Part shown: positions 46,003 to 56,079 of the stretch, one piece after another
Layout of the letters: every line of letters starts with the position of its first letter
Position numbering within the stretch: the stretch's first letter is position 1
Assembly: GCA_020631735.1 (NCBI GenBank)
Contig: CM036215.1
Location: forward strand, 10,380,346 to 10,444,345
Reading direction: 5' to 3'
Origin: Saccharum officinarum
Taxonomy: Eukaryota > Streptophyta > Magnoliopsida > Poales > Poaceae
Length of the DNA: 64,000 nucleotides
Translations under genes and position numbers: made by a program
Notes under the pieces: model-generated
What the model was told of the DNA's origin: nothing
The model's input: only the letters and a program-made list of their open reading frames with translations
Databases searched by the model: none

Positions 46003-46877
46003 CCGAGCCCGTGACTCTTTCCGCTTCATCCTATTTCGACGCGGAGCATCGAAATCATCCCGAGGGGGCATTGCTTGGATCACCGCCGTGACCGCCCGCC
46101 ATCCCAAGCCACGCGCCTCCTTTTGGTCCGTCCTCGGTTCCGTTTTTGCGCGAGGTGAGATCGCCTTGCTCTGTACTCCATCCCGGTACCTTTTAATCGT
46201 CGAATGGTGCTCGGTTTCGAGTTTTAGCGAGCTCCGGCGATGGCGCCGCCGCGGACATGGTCGCCGGAGCATTTTCCCGGCCGGAGCGCCGCCCCGCTCA
46301 CCCCGAATAGATCTGAGCCGTTCATTTGATATCCAACGGCCGTAGATGAAGGATACCGTTTCGGCTGCGCTTTTTGCTAAAGAGACCATGTGTTTTTCAA
46401 TTGTCTAACCCGCAGTCCAAAGCGTCTTTCAGAATCGCGTATTATCCTTTTGAAAGCGTAGTTTGATCTCAGTTAAGTCAAAATACGTTTTCAGCTATTT
46501 ACAGTTATGTCATTGAGTTTGTTTTAGTCATAATTTATCCGTTTTAACTCCGATTTGACCCGTTCAAATTGCGTTAGGTTCGTAATGGAGAGCTCTACAT
46601 GCTAGTAGAACTGTTTAGTAGGTTTTTGATATTTTATTTTCGAGCTTGAATTAAAGTAATTACTTTTCTATAGGAATCTTCGTAAATTCATAACTTCGTC
46701 GTTTTAGCTCTGTTTTTCGTGATCTTTGCGTTTGTGTGATCCTAGCGAGTTGTAGATTCGTTTTAAAAACTTTTTATCTTATTTTCTTACTGTTGGTGTA
46801 CTGTTCTAATTATAGTCTTGTTTGTTTATGCATGATTGTTCTGGATGAATGTAGTTGCTATTGTTGATCGAGTATAG

Positions 46878-46990
46878 ACGGTGAGCAATTCGTTGGAGAT
46901 CAGGAGTTTTTCTACGAACAAGATCACCAGGACCAGTTTGAGCAAGGCAAGTATAGCATGGGATTATCCTTGTTGTCCTATTCATATTAA
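46878..46990 (+). other. LTR-internal acidic exon-like frame (A)
   Basis: An acceptor-like GAGTATAG precedes a 37-residue frame beginning DGEQFVGDQEFFYEQDHQDQ and ending FEQGKYSMGLSLLSYSY, then TAA. Both B LTRs hold the same 113-bp segment with mostly conservative changes. The FEQGK..LSLLSY end matches D1 and D2. Confidence 0.5.
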
Positions 46991-48164
46991 GCAAACAATA
47001 TCATTATGCATATATTTCTTGTTAAGGATGACTTAGTGTTGATCTTATTCCTTGATACCTATTATACTGCATGGATTAGTATTGCTAGTGCTCAACATGA
47101 ACTATGATCATGTAATTTGACTAATGGAATATGCAATAAACATTAAAAGATGACTTTTATTACTGTTAAAGGGTACTAGAGCATGGGGTTACTTTGGTGC
47201 TCTCGTTACTCTTCATAAGGACTTATCTGTAAGCGAAAATCCAGGATTTACAGTACAACTGTGAGGGCTAAAATGGCTCTGGCTTTAGTCATATAGAAGG
47301 ACCTTTTCTAGCTTGTTAGAGGTATTCCTTTATGGCGTAAGAATGGCTTGACGAATTGGATATAGTGCGGCCTCTGTCCTCATGAGTATAGGCTGCGTGT
47401 TATTGTGCCATTTGGAAGGGGGCTCTACATCTGTTTGCCGAGTGAAATCTAATGGCCCTAACTTGTTAGACGAACCTTCGAAAGACTTCATAGTGTTTCC
47501 CTGTCTGCTCACCTTGGAAGTGTTTTGGGAGTAATTAACCCGGGCATATGGGCAACATGACTCACAGTGAAAGTGTACAACCTCTACAGAGTGTAAAACT
47601 GTTATAACAGCCGTGCTCACGGTCACGAGTGGCCTTGGACCCTTATGGAATAGTGGATCATTAATAATGGATATGTTTTTGCTATTCGTTAATCATTTCA
47701 TATGGATCATATGTTTATTGTTACATTGAGACACTTTGATATTATTGATATACTGAAATAATGCTAATTAAAAGCTACATGCTGATAAACCTATATTATG
47801 CCTTTGAGCCTTATGAACCCCATGTTACACTTGTTGAGTACGAGATGTACTTACGCTTGTTTATTTTTCTTACTTGGATAAAAATCCCAGATGGGTAACA
47901 GATGGTGCAAGTAGTGACTACTTCTACTTCTCGGAAGATTACTAGACTTGCAGTCAACCAGTCAATGTGCCTGTGATTGGAGCTACCATGAGAGTTTTAC
48001 ATTTTACTTCCACTATATTATTGTAAAGACTATGTGTTATTAATCATGATGTAATAACATTGGTGATGAAACATCCTTTATAATTTGTTAACTTATGTGT
48101 GATTGATCTCTGGGCACACATAAGAGTATGCACTCCATTTGGTCATTAAATGGGTGTGATAAAT

Positions 48165-48176
48165 TGGTATCAAAGC
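48165..48176 (+). other. Primer-binding site of A (initiator tRNA-Met type, one change)
   Basis: TGGTATCAAAGC, 3 bases after the LTR. The standard plant Met-initiator PBS is TGGTATCAGAGC, which B has intact. Confidence 0.85.
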
Positions 48177-48350
48177 TATTGTTGACTGTAGGACGCAAGC
48201 CTAGCTAGAAATGGTCGATTTAGTATCTTCTTTTCACTATTTTTATGCTCATTATCTTGCTCTTGTTATTTGATAAATTTTTATGCTTCTTATGTCTCAT
48301 TCTATTACGAAATTTTGCCTCTATTCTAATTACATCTAAAAACTCTGTAG

Positions 48351-49211
48351 ATGGTTCGTGGCCGCAAGACTGCTCGCATCACCACTAGAGGACACTACCC
48401 ACCTCGTGCTGTGCTTGCACCTGAAGAGCCACAAGAGAAAGTACCCCAGGAGAATGAGCAGACCCCTGAAGCACCAATCCAAGTGCCAGCACCTCCTCGG
48501 GAAGAACCCGAGCCTGAAGAAGACCCTGAGATCATCAAGATAGAAGATGATGAAGAGGAGGAAGCCAATGGAGGAGAGCAACCCCCGTCTCCACCACATG
48601 ATGCAGCTGTTGAGGATGTGCCACCCCCTCCAATGGGTTGGACTATGAAGATCTACCACAAGGCTGGAGGAGATGCTGTCTCTCACCATCGACTTGTGGG
48701 AATGCTCTCTGCCTACTTTGCTGATTGGCACCCAGCTGTGGAGTACGTCTGTTGGGAGTACACCCATCCGCTGGAGGACACTTACTGGAAGGCAAGAGCG
48801 AGCATTTTTCCTAAGGATGAGGAAAAAGGGGCATACCAGCTAGACAGGATGTATGCTCACGTGGGTCGTCGAGCTACCATGGAGGATAGCATTGAAGATG
48901 CTGCTTTTGAAGCATGTATGGGCCTTCGCTACCTTCGCTTTGACAGCATGAAGCATGATATTCACCGCTACTTCCCTCGTGCGCACCCCGACCTTGGATG
49001 GGCCATGATGGATCCAGTGCAGTTAGAACCACTTCCTCGGATGATGGTGAACTTTGTCTATGATATGATGGAGAGGAATCTGCAGTTAGAGGAGATGGTG
49101 AAGGCACAGGGGAAGACCATCAAGAGGTGCCAAGCAATGATTGATGAACTCCGAGCAAACCAAGGTATGGCCAAGATTTATGAGACATTAGAGCATGAGC
49201 CACGCCAGTAG
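48351..49211 (+). CDS. Extra sense ORF upstream of gag in element A (286 aa, unknown function)
   Basis: The ATG at 48351 directly follows an acceptor-like CTCTGTAG, and the frame is intact to TAG at 49209. The N-terminus is basic (RGRKTARITTRG). Residues ~25-90 are Pro/Glu-rich with a very acidic run (IKIEDDEEEE). Residues ~98-240 form a compact-looking part with many Trp/Tyr/His residues (YFADWHPAVEYVCWEY; YAHVGRRATMEDSIEDAAF; GLRYLRFDSMKHDIHRYFPR). The C-terminus is probably coiled coil (MMERNLQLEEMVKAQGKTIK). It lies between PBS and gag, where chromoviruses normally have only a leader. The homologue in B has three nonsense mutations. I do not recognise a domain; similar ORFs may exist in other grass chromoviruses. 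Confidence 0.8.
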   Translation: MVRGRKTARITTRGHYPPRAVLAPEEPQEKVPQENEQTPEAPIQVPAPPREEPEPEEDPEIIKIEDDEEEEANGGEQPPSPPHDAAVEDVPPPPMGWTMKIYHKAGGDAVSHHRLVGMLSAYFADWHPAVEYVCWEYTHPLEDTYWKARASIFPKDEEKGAYQLDRMYAHVGRRATMEDSIEDAAFEACMGLRYLRFDSMKHDIHRYFPRAHPDLGWAMMDPVQLEPLPRMMVNFVYDMMERNLQLEEMVKAQGKTIKRCQAMIDELRANQGMAKIYETLEHEPRQ

Positions 49212-49898
49212 AAAATAGGAGTCCTTTATGTAATAAGAACGTTCCTAGTAACATCAGTTGAGTCTTCGAGTTTGTCGTGTGGTTTGAACTTTGGTGTGAT
49301 AGTTGATTTATCATTATGCTTATGTGTGAGTTGGATTTTTGTTATGAGTGTTGGGGCTTGTAGGCATGTCTACAAGTTCCATTTTTAAGAATAAAAAGTC
49401 TATTAGTCAAGGAAATAATAGTTGGGTTTGGTATTGTCACGTTTCTGTCCTTGCTGTTTTCTAGAGCAGTCTGCAATGTTTCTGATATGGTTCAAAAACG
49501 GTTCGTGCAACATTTATGAAATTTTTATGAGAGAAACTAGGCTTAAGCACCTTTCAAATGCCACTGGAATCACCTTTTTATCTGATCTGGTTCGAGAGAT
49601 ATAACTGTCACAAGTTAAAGTTTCTACACAGTTTGGAATCTGGAACAGTTTCTGTTGCGCCTTATTTAACTTAACGACAGAATCTGGTCTTATGGTCTAA
49701 ATAGAAGTTGTGGGGAACTTCATAAGCTTTCCAACAATATAAAGCACGCCTCTATTGGACTTCTATAGTTCGAGATATGATTGATTTACTGAACTGTTAA
49801 TATTGATATTCGCCCAGAAAACTTTCAGATCTCATTCTTTATATTATAAGTGGTTGATAACATGGAAATCTCAAAGTTTGCATTCTTATGGATGGCAG
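49212..49898 (+). other. Leader between extra ORF and gag in element A
   Basis: About 690 bp without a gene. It is AT-rich and ends in GGATGGCAG just before the gag ATG, an acceptor-like site. The same spacer lies in B at 60498-61190. Confidence 0.5.
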
Positions 49899-52800
49899 AT
49901 GGCCGGAAGAGGAAGAGGCAGGGGTCGTGGAGGTGTTCCCCCAAATCCACCACCACCACCGCCACCAACTATTGAGCAACTTCTGACAGTGCAGACACAA
50001 CTTATGCAACAATTGGTGCAGAACCAACATAATCATCCAGTTGCTGGGGCACCACCACGTGATAAGCGTGGTGAGTTTTTGAAGGGTCATCCCCCAGTGT
50101 TCATGCATGCCACTGATCCCTTAGAAGCAGATGATTGGCTTCGTGCCGTGGAAAAGCAATTCAACATAGCTCAATGTGATGACTGACAGAAGGTGTTGTT
50201 TGCTTCTGGACAACTCCAGGGATAAGCCCAGGACTGGTGGGAATCGTATGAGTATGGTCGTCCCTCCAATGCACCCGCAGTCACTTGGCAGGAGTTTAGA
50301 GAGAACTTCAGGGCTTATCATATACCAGAAGGGATAATAGAACTAAAGGCAGAGGAATTCCAGAACTTGACCCAAGGGTCATTATCTGTAGCTGAGTATC
50401 GTGACAGGTTTGCCCAGTTGTCACGATATGCTCCACATGAGGTGGCTAATGACAATGATAAGCAGTGCCGCTTTTTGAAGGGATTGTATGATGGACTACA
50501 ATTGCAGTTGATGTCCAATACTTATCCCAATTTTCAGACGCTTGTGAACCGCGCTATCGTGGTGGACAACAAGCGCAAGGAGATGGATGCCAAGAGGAAA
50601 AGGCTTCAGGGACAGACTTCTGGTAGTAACACTCATCCGCGTACTGGTTTTTAGCAGAGTAATCAATAGATGCCTCCTTCTAGTCAGTGGAATCGTGGTT
50701 AGGTCCCTTTCCGCAATCAGTTTCCGCAACGTCCCCCATTCCAGCCGTAGAATGGTAACCAACGCCCTCCGCAATAGAGTGGGAATCAGCCTCAGTGTCA
50801 GGGTCCTTCCAATAATACTCCAATGAAGACCAGTGCTCCCAATATCCCCAATAAGTGTTTCCGATGTGGGAAAGAGGGTCACTTGTCCTATAATTGCCCT
50901 GAGAAGATCAACCAGCAGACTCCACAGAGGCAGGGTAGTGACCAGAAGCCTGCATCTAACACTGGAAGGGTGAACCACTTGTCTCAGGAAACCACAGTGG
51001 AGGAACCAGAAGTTATTCTTGATACGTTCGATGTCCATTCCACTCCCGCCACTGTTCTTTTTGATTCTGGAGCATCACATTCTTTCATATCACAATCATT
51101 TGTTAGAATACATAGAATTCATTTGTGTGCCACGAAGAACCCTATATTAGTAAACTCACCTGGTGGAAGCATGCCAGCATCTTATCGTTGTCTCCCGATT
51201 AGTCTCATTCTAAGAGGGGTAGAGTTTAAGGTGAGTCCTATGGTATTGAGAATAGCTGGGAGTGATCTTATATTGGGAATGGATTGGATGATGCAACAAC
51301 AAGCAGAGATTCAGTGCAAGGGGAAATCAGTAGTACTGACAACACCAATGGGAGATAGGATCAGAGTTGATGTGAAAGTTCAGAAATAGAAGACCGCTAC
51401 AGTGAACCAGCTTACTGATGGTGCCAACAAGGAGGACCAGGTTGTGGAGGAGTTCTCCGATGTGTTTCCTGAGGAATTGCCAGGTATGCCACCAGACCGT
51501 GACATTGAATTTATTATTGAATTATTACCTAGAACTGCACCCATAGCTAAGCGTCCATATAGAATGGGAGTAGATGAATTAGAAGAACTTAAGAAACAAA
51601 TTAAGGAATTGCAGGATAAGGGTTTCATTCGTCTTAGTTCTTCACCTTGGGGAGCACCAGTGATTTTTGTGGATAAGAAAGATGGTACTCAGAGAATGTG
51701 TGTAGATTATCGGTCTCTCAATGAGGTTACCATCAAGAATAAGTACCCATTGTCTAGGATTGATGACTTGTTTGATCAGTTAAGAGGTGTTTGTGTATTT
51801 TCCAAGATTGATCTTCGTTCTGGATATCATCAGTTGAAGATTCGTGCTAGTGATATACCAAAGACAGCTTTTACCACACGGTATGGGTTATACGAGTATA
51901 CAGTGATGTCTTTTGGTTTGACTAATGCTCCTGCATACTTTATGTATTTGATGAATAAGGTGTTCATGGAATATCTGGACAAGTTTGTAGTGGTATTCAT
52001 TGACGATATTCTAGTATTCTCCAAGACTAAGGAGGAACATGCCGAACATTTGAGGTTGGTTTTGCAAAAGCTTAGAGAACACCAGCTATATGCCAAGCAG
52101 AGTAAATGTGAGTTTTGGTTGAAGGAAGTTTCCTTTCTTGGTCATGTTGTCTCAAATGGAGGAATATCAGTAGATCCTAGCAAAGTGAAAGATGTATTGG
52201 ACTAGAAGCCACCAACCAATGTAAGTGAGATCCGTAGTTTCTTGGGATTAGCAGGCTATTACAGGAGATTTATAGAGGGATTTTCTAAGCTTGCGAAGCC
52301 AATGACTGCACTATTGGAGAAGAATGCTAAGTTTGTGTGGTCTGAGAAGTGTCAGGATAATTTTGAGGAATTAAAGAAAAGATTGACCACTGCAGCAGTA
52401 TTAGTTTTGCCAGATCTGAGTAAACATTTCTCTATCTACTGTGATGCATCTCGTTTGGGTTTAGGATGTGTCCTTATGCAAGAAGGTAGAGTTGTGGCAT
52501 ATGCATCGAGACAGTTGCGAAAGCATCAATTAAATTATCCTACTCATGACTTGGAATTAGATGCAGTGGTTCATGCACTAAAGATATGGAGACACTATTT
52601 GATTGGACATAAGAGTGATATATACACTGATCACAAGAGTCTGAAGTATATTTTCACTCAATCAGATCTGAACTTAAGGCAGCGTAGATGGTTGGAATTG
52701 ATAAAGGATTATGATCTGGAGGTGCATTATCACCCAGGAAAGGCTAACGTCGTTGCTGATGCTCTTAGTAGGAAAAGCTACGCTAATGAAATGCAAGTAA

Positions 52801-53383
52801 TGCCTATGTCAAGAGAGTTGAGCGCTGAATGTGAGCACCTGAACTTAGGGTTTACCACCAATGTAGTAGAATTGGTACTAGAACCTACTCTGGAGCAAGA
52901 GATACGTAAGAATCAGATGAAAGATGCAAAACTGAGAGAGATAGTGGAGAATATAGTGAAGGGCAAATCACCAGGATTCTATAAGGATGATAAGGGTACG
53001 CTATGGTTTGGAAAAAGGCTATGTGTGCCAGAGGATAAGACTATCAGAAAGGCAATTCTGCGTGAAGCTCATGAGTCAGCTTATTCCATACATCCTAGGA
53101 GTACTAAGATGTATCTAGATCTGAGAGAGAAATATTGGTGGTATGGTTTGAAAAGAGATGTTGCTGAATATGTTGCTTTGTGTGACACATGTCAAAGGGT
53201 GAAAGCTGAACATCAGAGACCTGCAGGATTGTTACAACCTATGCAGATACCTGAATGGAAATGGGAAGAAGTTGGTATAGATTTTATAGTTGGATTGCCA
53301 TGTACTCAGAGAGGGTATGATTCAATTTGGGTAATAGTAGATCGTCTAACAAAGGTTGCTCATTTTCTACCAGTTAGGACTAC
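49899..53383 (+). pseudogene. gag-pol: Element A gag-pol, one frame with many stops, cut in integrase
   Basis: Starts MAGRGRGRGRGG at 49899. The entire polyprotein stays in one frame but has stops at 50184 (TGA), 50223 (TAA), 50652, 50667, 50700, 50748, 50775, 51387 and 52203 (all TAG). Domains: gag core (LEADDWLRAVEKQF; EGIIELKAEEF; LSVAEYRDRFAQLSRYAP), CCHC knuckle CFRCGKEGHLSYNC (~50855), protease (VLFDSGASHSFIS; LILGMDWM), RT ([30 protein letters not shown]), RNase H ([25 protein letters not shown]), integrase zinc finger and first catalytic Asp (IDFIVGLP). The frame ends at 53383 after LTKVAHFLPVRTT; the rest of the integrase core and the chromodomain are displaced by B. Confidence 0.92.
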
Positions 53384-54506
53384 TGTCACACCCATTCAAC
53401 GACCAAATGGAGTGTATACCCTTATGTGTGCCCAGAGATCAATCACACATAAGTTAACAAATTATAAAAGATGTATCATCACAAATGTTATTACATCACG
53501 ATTAATAACACATAGTCTTTACAATAATGTAGCGGAAGTAAAATATAAAAACTCTCGTGGTAGCTCCAATCACAGACACATTGACTGGTTGACAGCAAGT
53601 CTAGTAATCTTCTGGGAAGTAGAAGTAGTCACTACTTGCACCATCTGTTACCCATCTGGGATTTTTATCCAAGTAAGAAAAATAAATAAGCGTAAGTACA
53701 TCTCGTACTCAACAAGTGTAACATGGGGTTCATGAGGCTCAAAAGCATAATATAGGTTTATCAGCATGTAGCTTTTAATTAGCATTAATTCAGTATATCA
53801 ATGATATCAAAGTGTCTCAATATAAACAATAAACATATGATCCATGTGAAATGATTAATGAATAGCAAAAACATATTAATTATTAATGATCCACTATTCC
53901 ATAAGGGTCCAAGGCCACTCGTGACCGTGAGCATGGCTGTTATAACAGTTTTACACTCTGCAGAGGTTGTACACTTTCACTGTGAGTCATGTTGCCCATA
54001 TGCCCGGGTTAATTACTCCCAAAACACTTCCGAGGTGAGCAGGCAGGGAAACACTATGAAGTCTTTCGAAGGTTCTTCTAACAAGTTAGGGCCGCTATGT
54101 TTCCAAAGTCAGTCTGTGTGATTCACCACGTAGGGATCCACAGTCTGCTCTACCCTATTTGCGCCACAAGGGTAACCTTTAACAAGCTAGAAAAGTTCCT
54201 TCTATATGACTAAAGCCAGAGCCATTTTAGCCCTCACAGTTGTACTGTAAATCCTGGATTTTCGCTTACAGATGAGTCCTTATGGAGAGTAACGAGAGCA
54301 CCAAATAACCCCATGCTCTAGTACCCTTTAATAGTAATAAAAGTCATCTTTTAGTGTTTATTGCATATTCCATTAGTCAAATTACATGATCATAGTTCAT
54401 GTTGAGCACTAGCAATACTAATCCATGCAGTATAATAGGTATCAAGGAATAAGATCAACACTAAGTCATCCTTAACAAGGAATATATGCATAATGATATT
54501 ATTTGC

Positions 54507-54619
54507 TTAATATGAATAGGACAACAAGGATAATCCCATGCTATACTTGCCTTGCTCAAACTGGTCCTGGTAATCTTGTTCGTAGTAATACGCTTGATCT
54601 CCAACGAATTGCTCACCGT
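54507..54619 (-). other. LTR-internal acidic exon-like frame (B, 3' LTR)
   Basis: A 113-bp segment equal in length and phase to 46878-46990. It reads DGEQFVGDQAYYYEQDYQDQ, then FEQGKYSMGLSLLSYSY and TAA, preceded by an AG acceptor-like site. Changes relative to A are mostly conservative (EFF to AYY, H to Y). Confidence 0.5.
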
Positions 54620-55493
54620 CTATACTCGATCAACAATAGCAACAACATTCATCCAGAACAATCATGCATAAACAAACAAGACTATAATAAGAACAGTACA
54701 CCAACAGTAATAAAATAAGATAAAAAGTTTTTAAAATGAATCTACAACTCGCTAGGATCACACAGACGCAAAGATCACGAAAAACGGAGCTAAAACGACG
54801 AAGTTATGAATTTACGAAGATTTCCTATAGAAAAGTAATTACTTTAATTCAAGCTCGAAAATAAATTGTCACAAACCTACTGAACAGTCCTACTAACTTG
54901 TAGAGCTCTTAATTACGAACCTAACGCAATTTGAACGGATCAAATCGGAGTTAAAACGGATAAATTACGATTAAAACAAACTCAGTGGCATAACTGTAAA
55001 TAGCTGAAAACGTATTTTGAATGAACTGAGATCCAATTACGCTTTCAAACAGATATTACGCAATACGGAGGTACGCTTTGGACTGCAGGTTAATCAATTG
55101 AAAAACACAGGGTCTCTTTAGCAAAATGCGCAGCCAAAACGGTATCTTCTAATATCAGCCGTTGGATTCAAAGTAGACGGCTCAGATCGGATCGGGACGA
55201 GCAGGGCGGCGATCCAGCCGGAAAAATACGCCGGCAACCAAGTCCGCGGTGGCGCCATCGCCGGAGTTCGCTAGAACTCGAAACCGAGCATCATTCGACG
55301 AATAAAAGGTACCGGGATGGAGTACAAGGCAATGCGGTCTCACCAAGGTCGATTGTGAGGGCGGAGCTGTCCCGAAGTGGCCGCGGTGCTCGAGATAGCG
55401 GCCGGTCACGTCGGAGATCCGAGCGGTGCTTCCTCGAGATGTTTTGGGTGCTTCGCGTCGAAAGAAGATGGAGCGGAAGGATCACGGGCTCGG

Positions 55494-55501
55494 TTTTTAT
55501 A
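55494..55501 (-). promoter_or_regulatory. LTR TATA box of element B
   Basis: TATAAAAA on the minus strand followed by CCGAGCCCGTGA, as in A. Confidence 0.65.
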
Positions 55502-56032
55502 GCCCGAAGGCGACTCCACCGAAGGAAAGGAGAGATTGAGGGGAGGATTCGACGTCGGCGTTTTTGGAAAGAGAATCCGTCGCCGGCTTGAGGAAGGAGG
55601 CACGCCTGACAAATGGGTCCACGGCATCAGCGACACAATCGGAGAAGGAAAGCGCGGCAGCGCGCGAGCTGGGCCGGCGGCCTGGTTCGGCCCAAGGCGG
55701 GGAACGACGCACGCGCGCGGAAGCAACGGGCCGCGAGGGAAGAAATGGGCTGCCGGGCCGAAAGCGAGGAGAAGGAAAATTTTCTTTTTCTTTTTCCTTT
55801 TCAATTATTTCAAAGCATTTTCAAATGATTTTGAAACCTAATTTGAATTTAAATCAAACCACCCATCACAAAAAATTTTAATGCAACAGCATGAGTGCAC
55901 AAACATGTTTCTACTCTTATATTTGATTTTAAGTTAATAAAAATTATTATTGCTCTAAATTTGCATGGTCACAAAATTATATAAAATCATATTTTCCTAT
56001 TTTTTTAATATCCAAAATTTTAGGGTGTTACA

Positions 56033-56050
56033 ATTCTACCCCTCTTAAGA
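56033..56050 (-). other. Polypurine tract of element B
   Basis: On the minus strand CTTAAGAGGGGTAGAAT precedes TGTAACACCC. Confidence 0.75.
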
Positions 56051-56079
56051 TGAATCTCGTCCCGAGATTCAGGTGATGC

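Larger units (their letters stand above)
45461..48161 (+). repeat. 5' LTR of element A
   Basis: 2701 bp, TGTAACACCC..GGGTGTGATA. The final TA replaces the CA seen in both B LTRs, a C-to-T change at the terminus. TATAAAAA is at 45995-46002. An internal acidic exon lies at 46878-46990. A block at ~47312-47455 is unrelated to the equivalent block in the B LTRs. Confidence 0.9.
45461..53383 (+). mobile_element. Chromovirus A (Del/Tekay-like), interrupted by B
   Basis: Plus-strand element: 5' LTR 45461-48161, PBS 48165, extra ORF 48351-49211, gag-pol from 49899. It stops at 53383 in the integrase core, where element B begins (TGTCACACCC). The remainder of pol and the 3' LTR must lie beyond the window. 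It is inserted in an exon of the pseudoprotease gene. The LTR start is TGTAACACCC. Confidence 0.92.
53384..56032 (-). repeat. 3' LTR of element B
   Basis: 2649 bp on the minus strand, TGTAACACCC..GGGTGTGACA, with a TATA box at 55494-55501. Open frames on either strand within it are by-products. It is close to the partial 5' LTR (62241-64000), with scattered substitutions. Confidence 0.92.

Noticed and set aside
45797..46389. Opposed 182- and 131-codon frames in the A LTR
   Set aside because: They lie around the LTR TATA box and leader, overlap on opposite strands and are not conserved as frames in the B LTRs.
53858..54718. Plus-strand frames in the B LTRs (MNSKN.., MLNMN..)
   Set aside because: Antisense to the element. 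One of them is the reverse of the acidic exon, whose sense-strand conservation explains the open frame.
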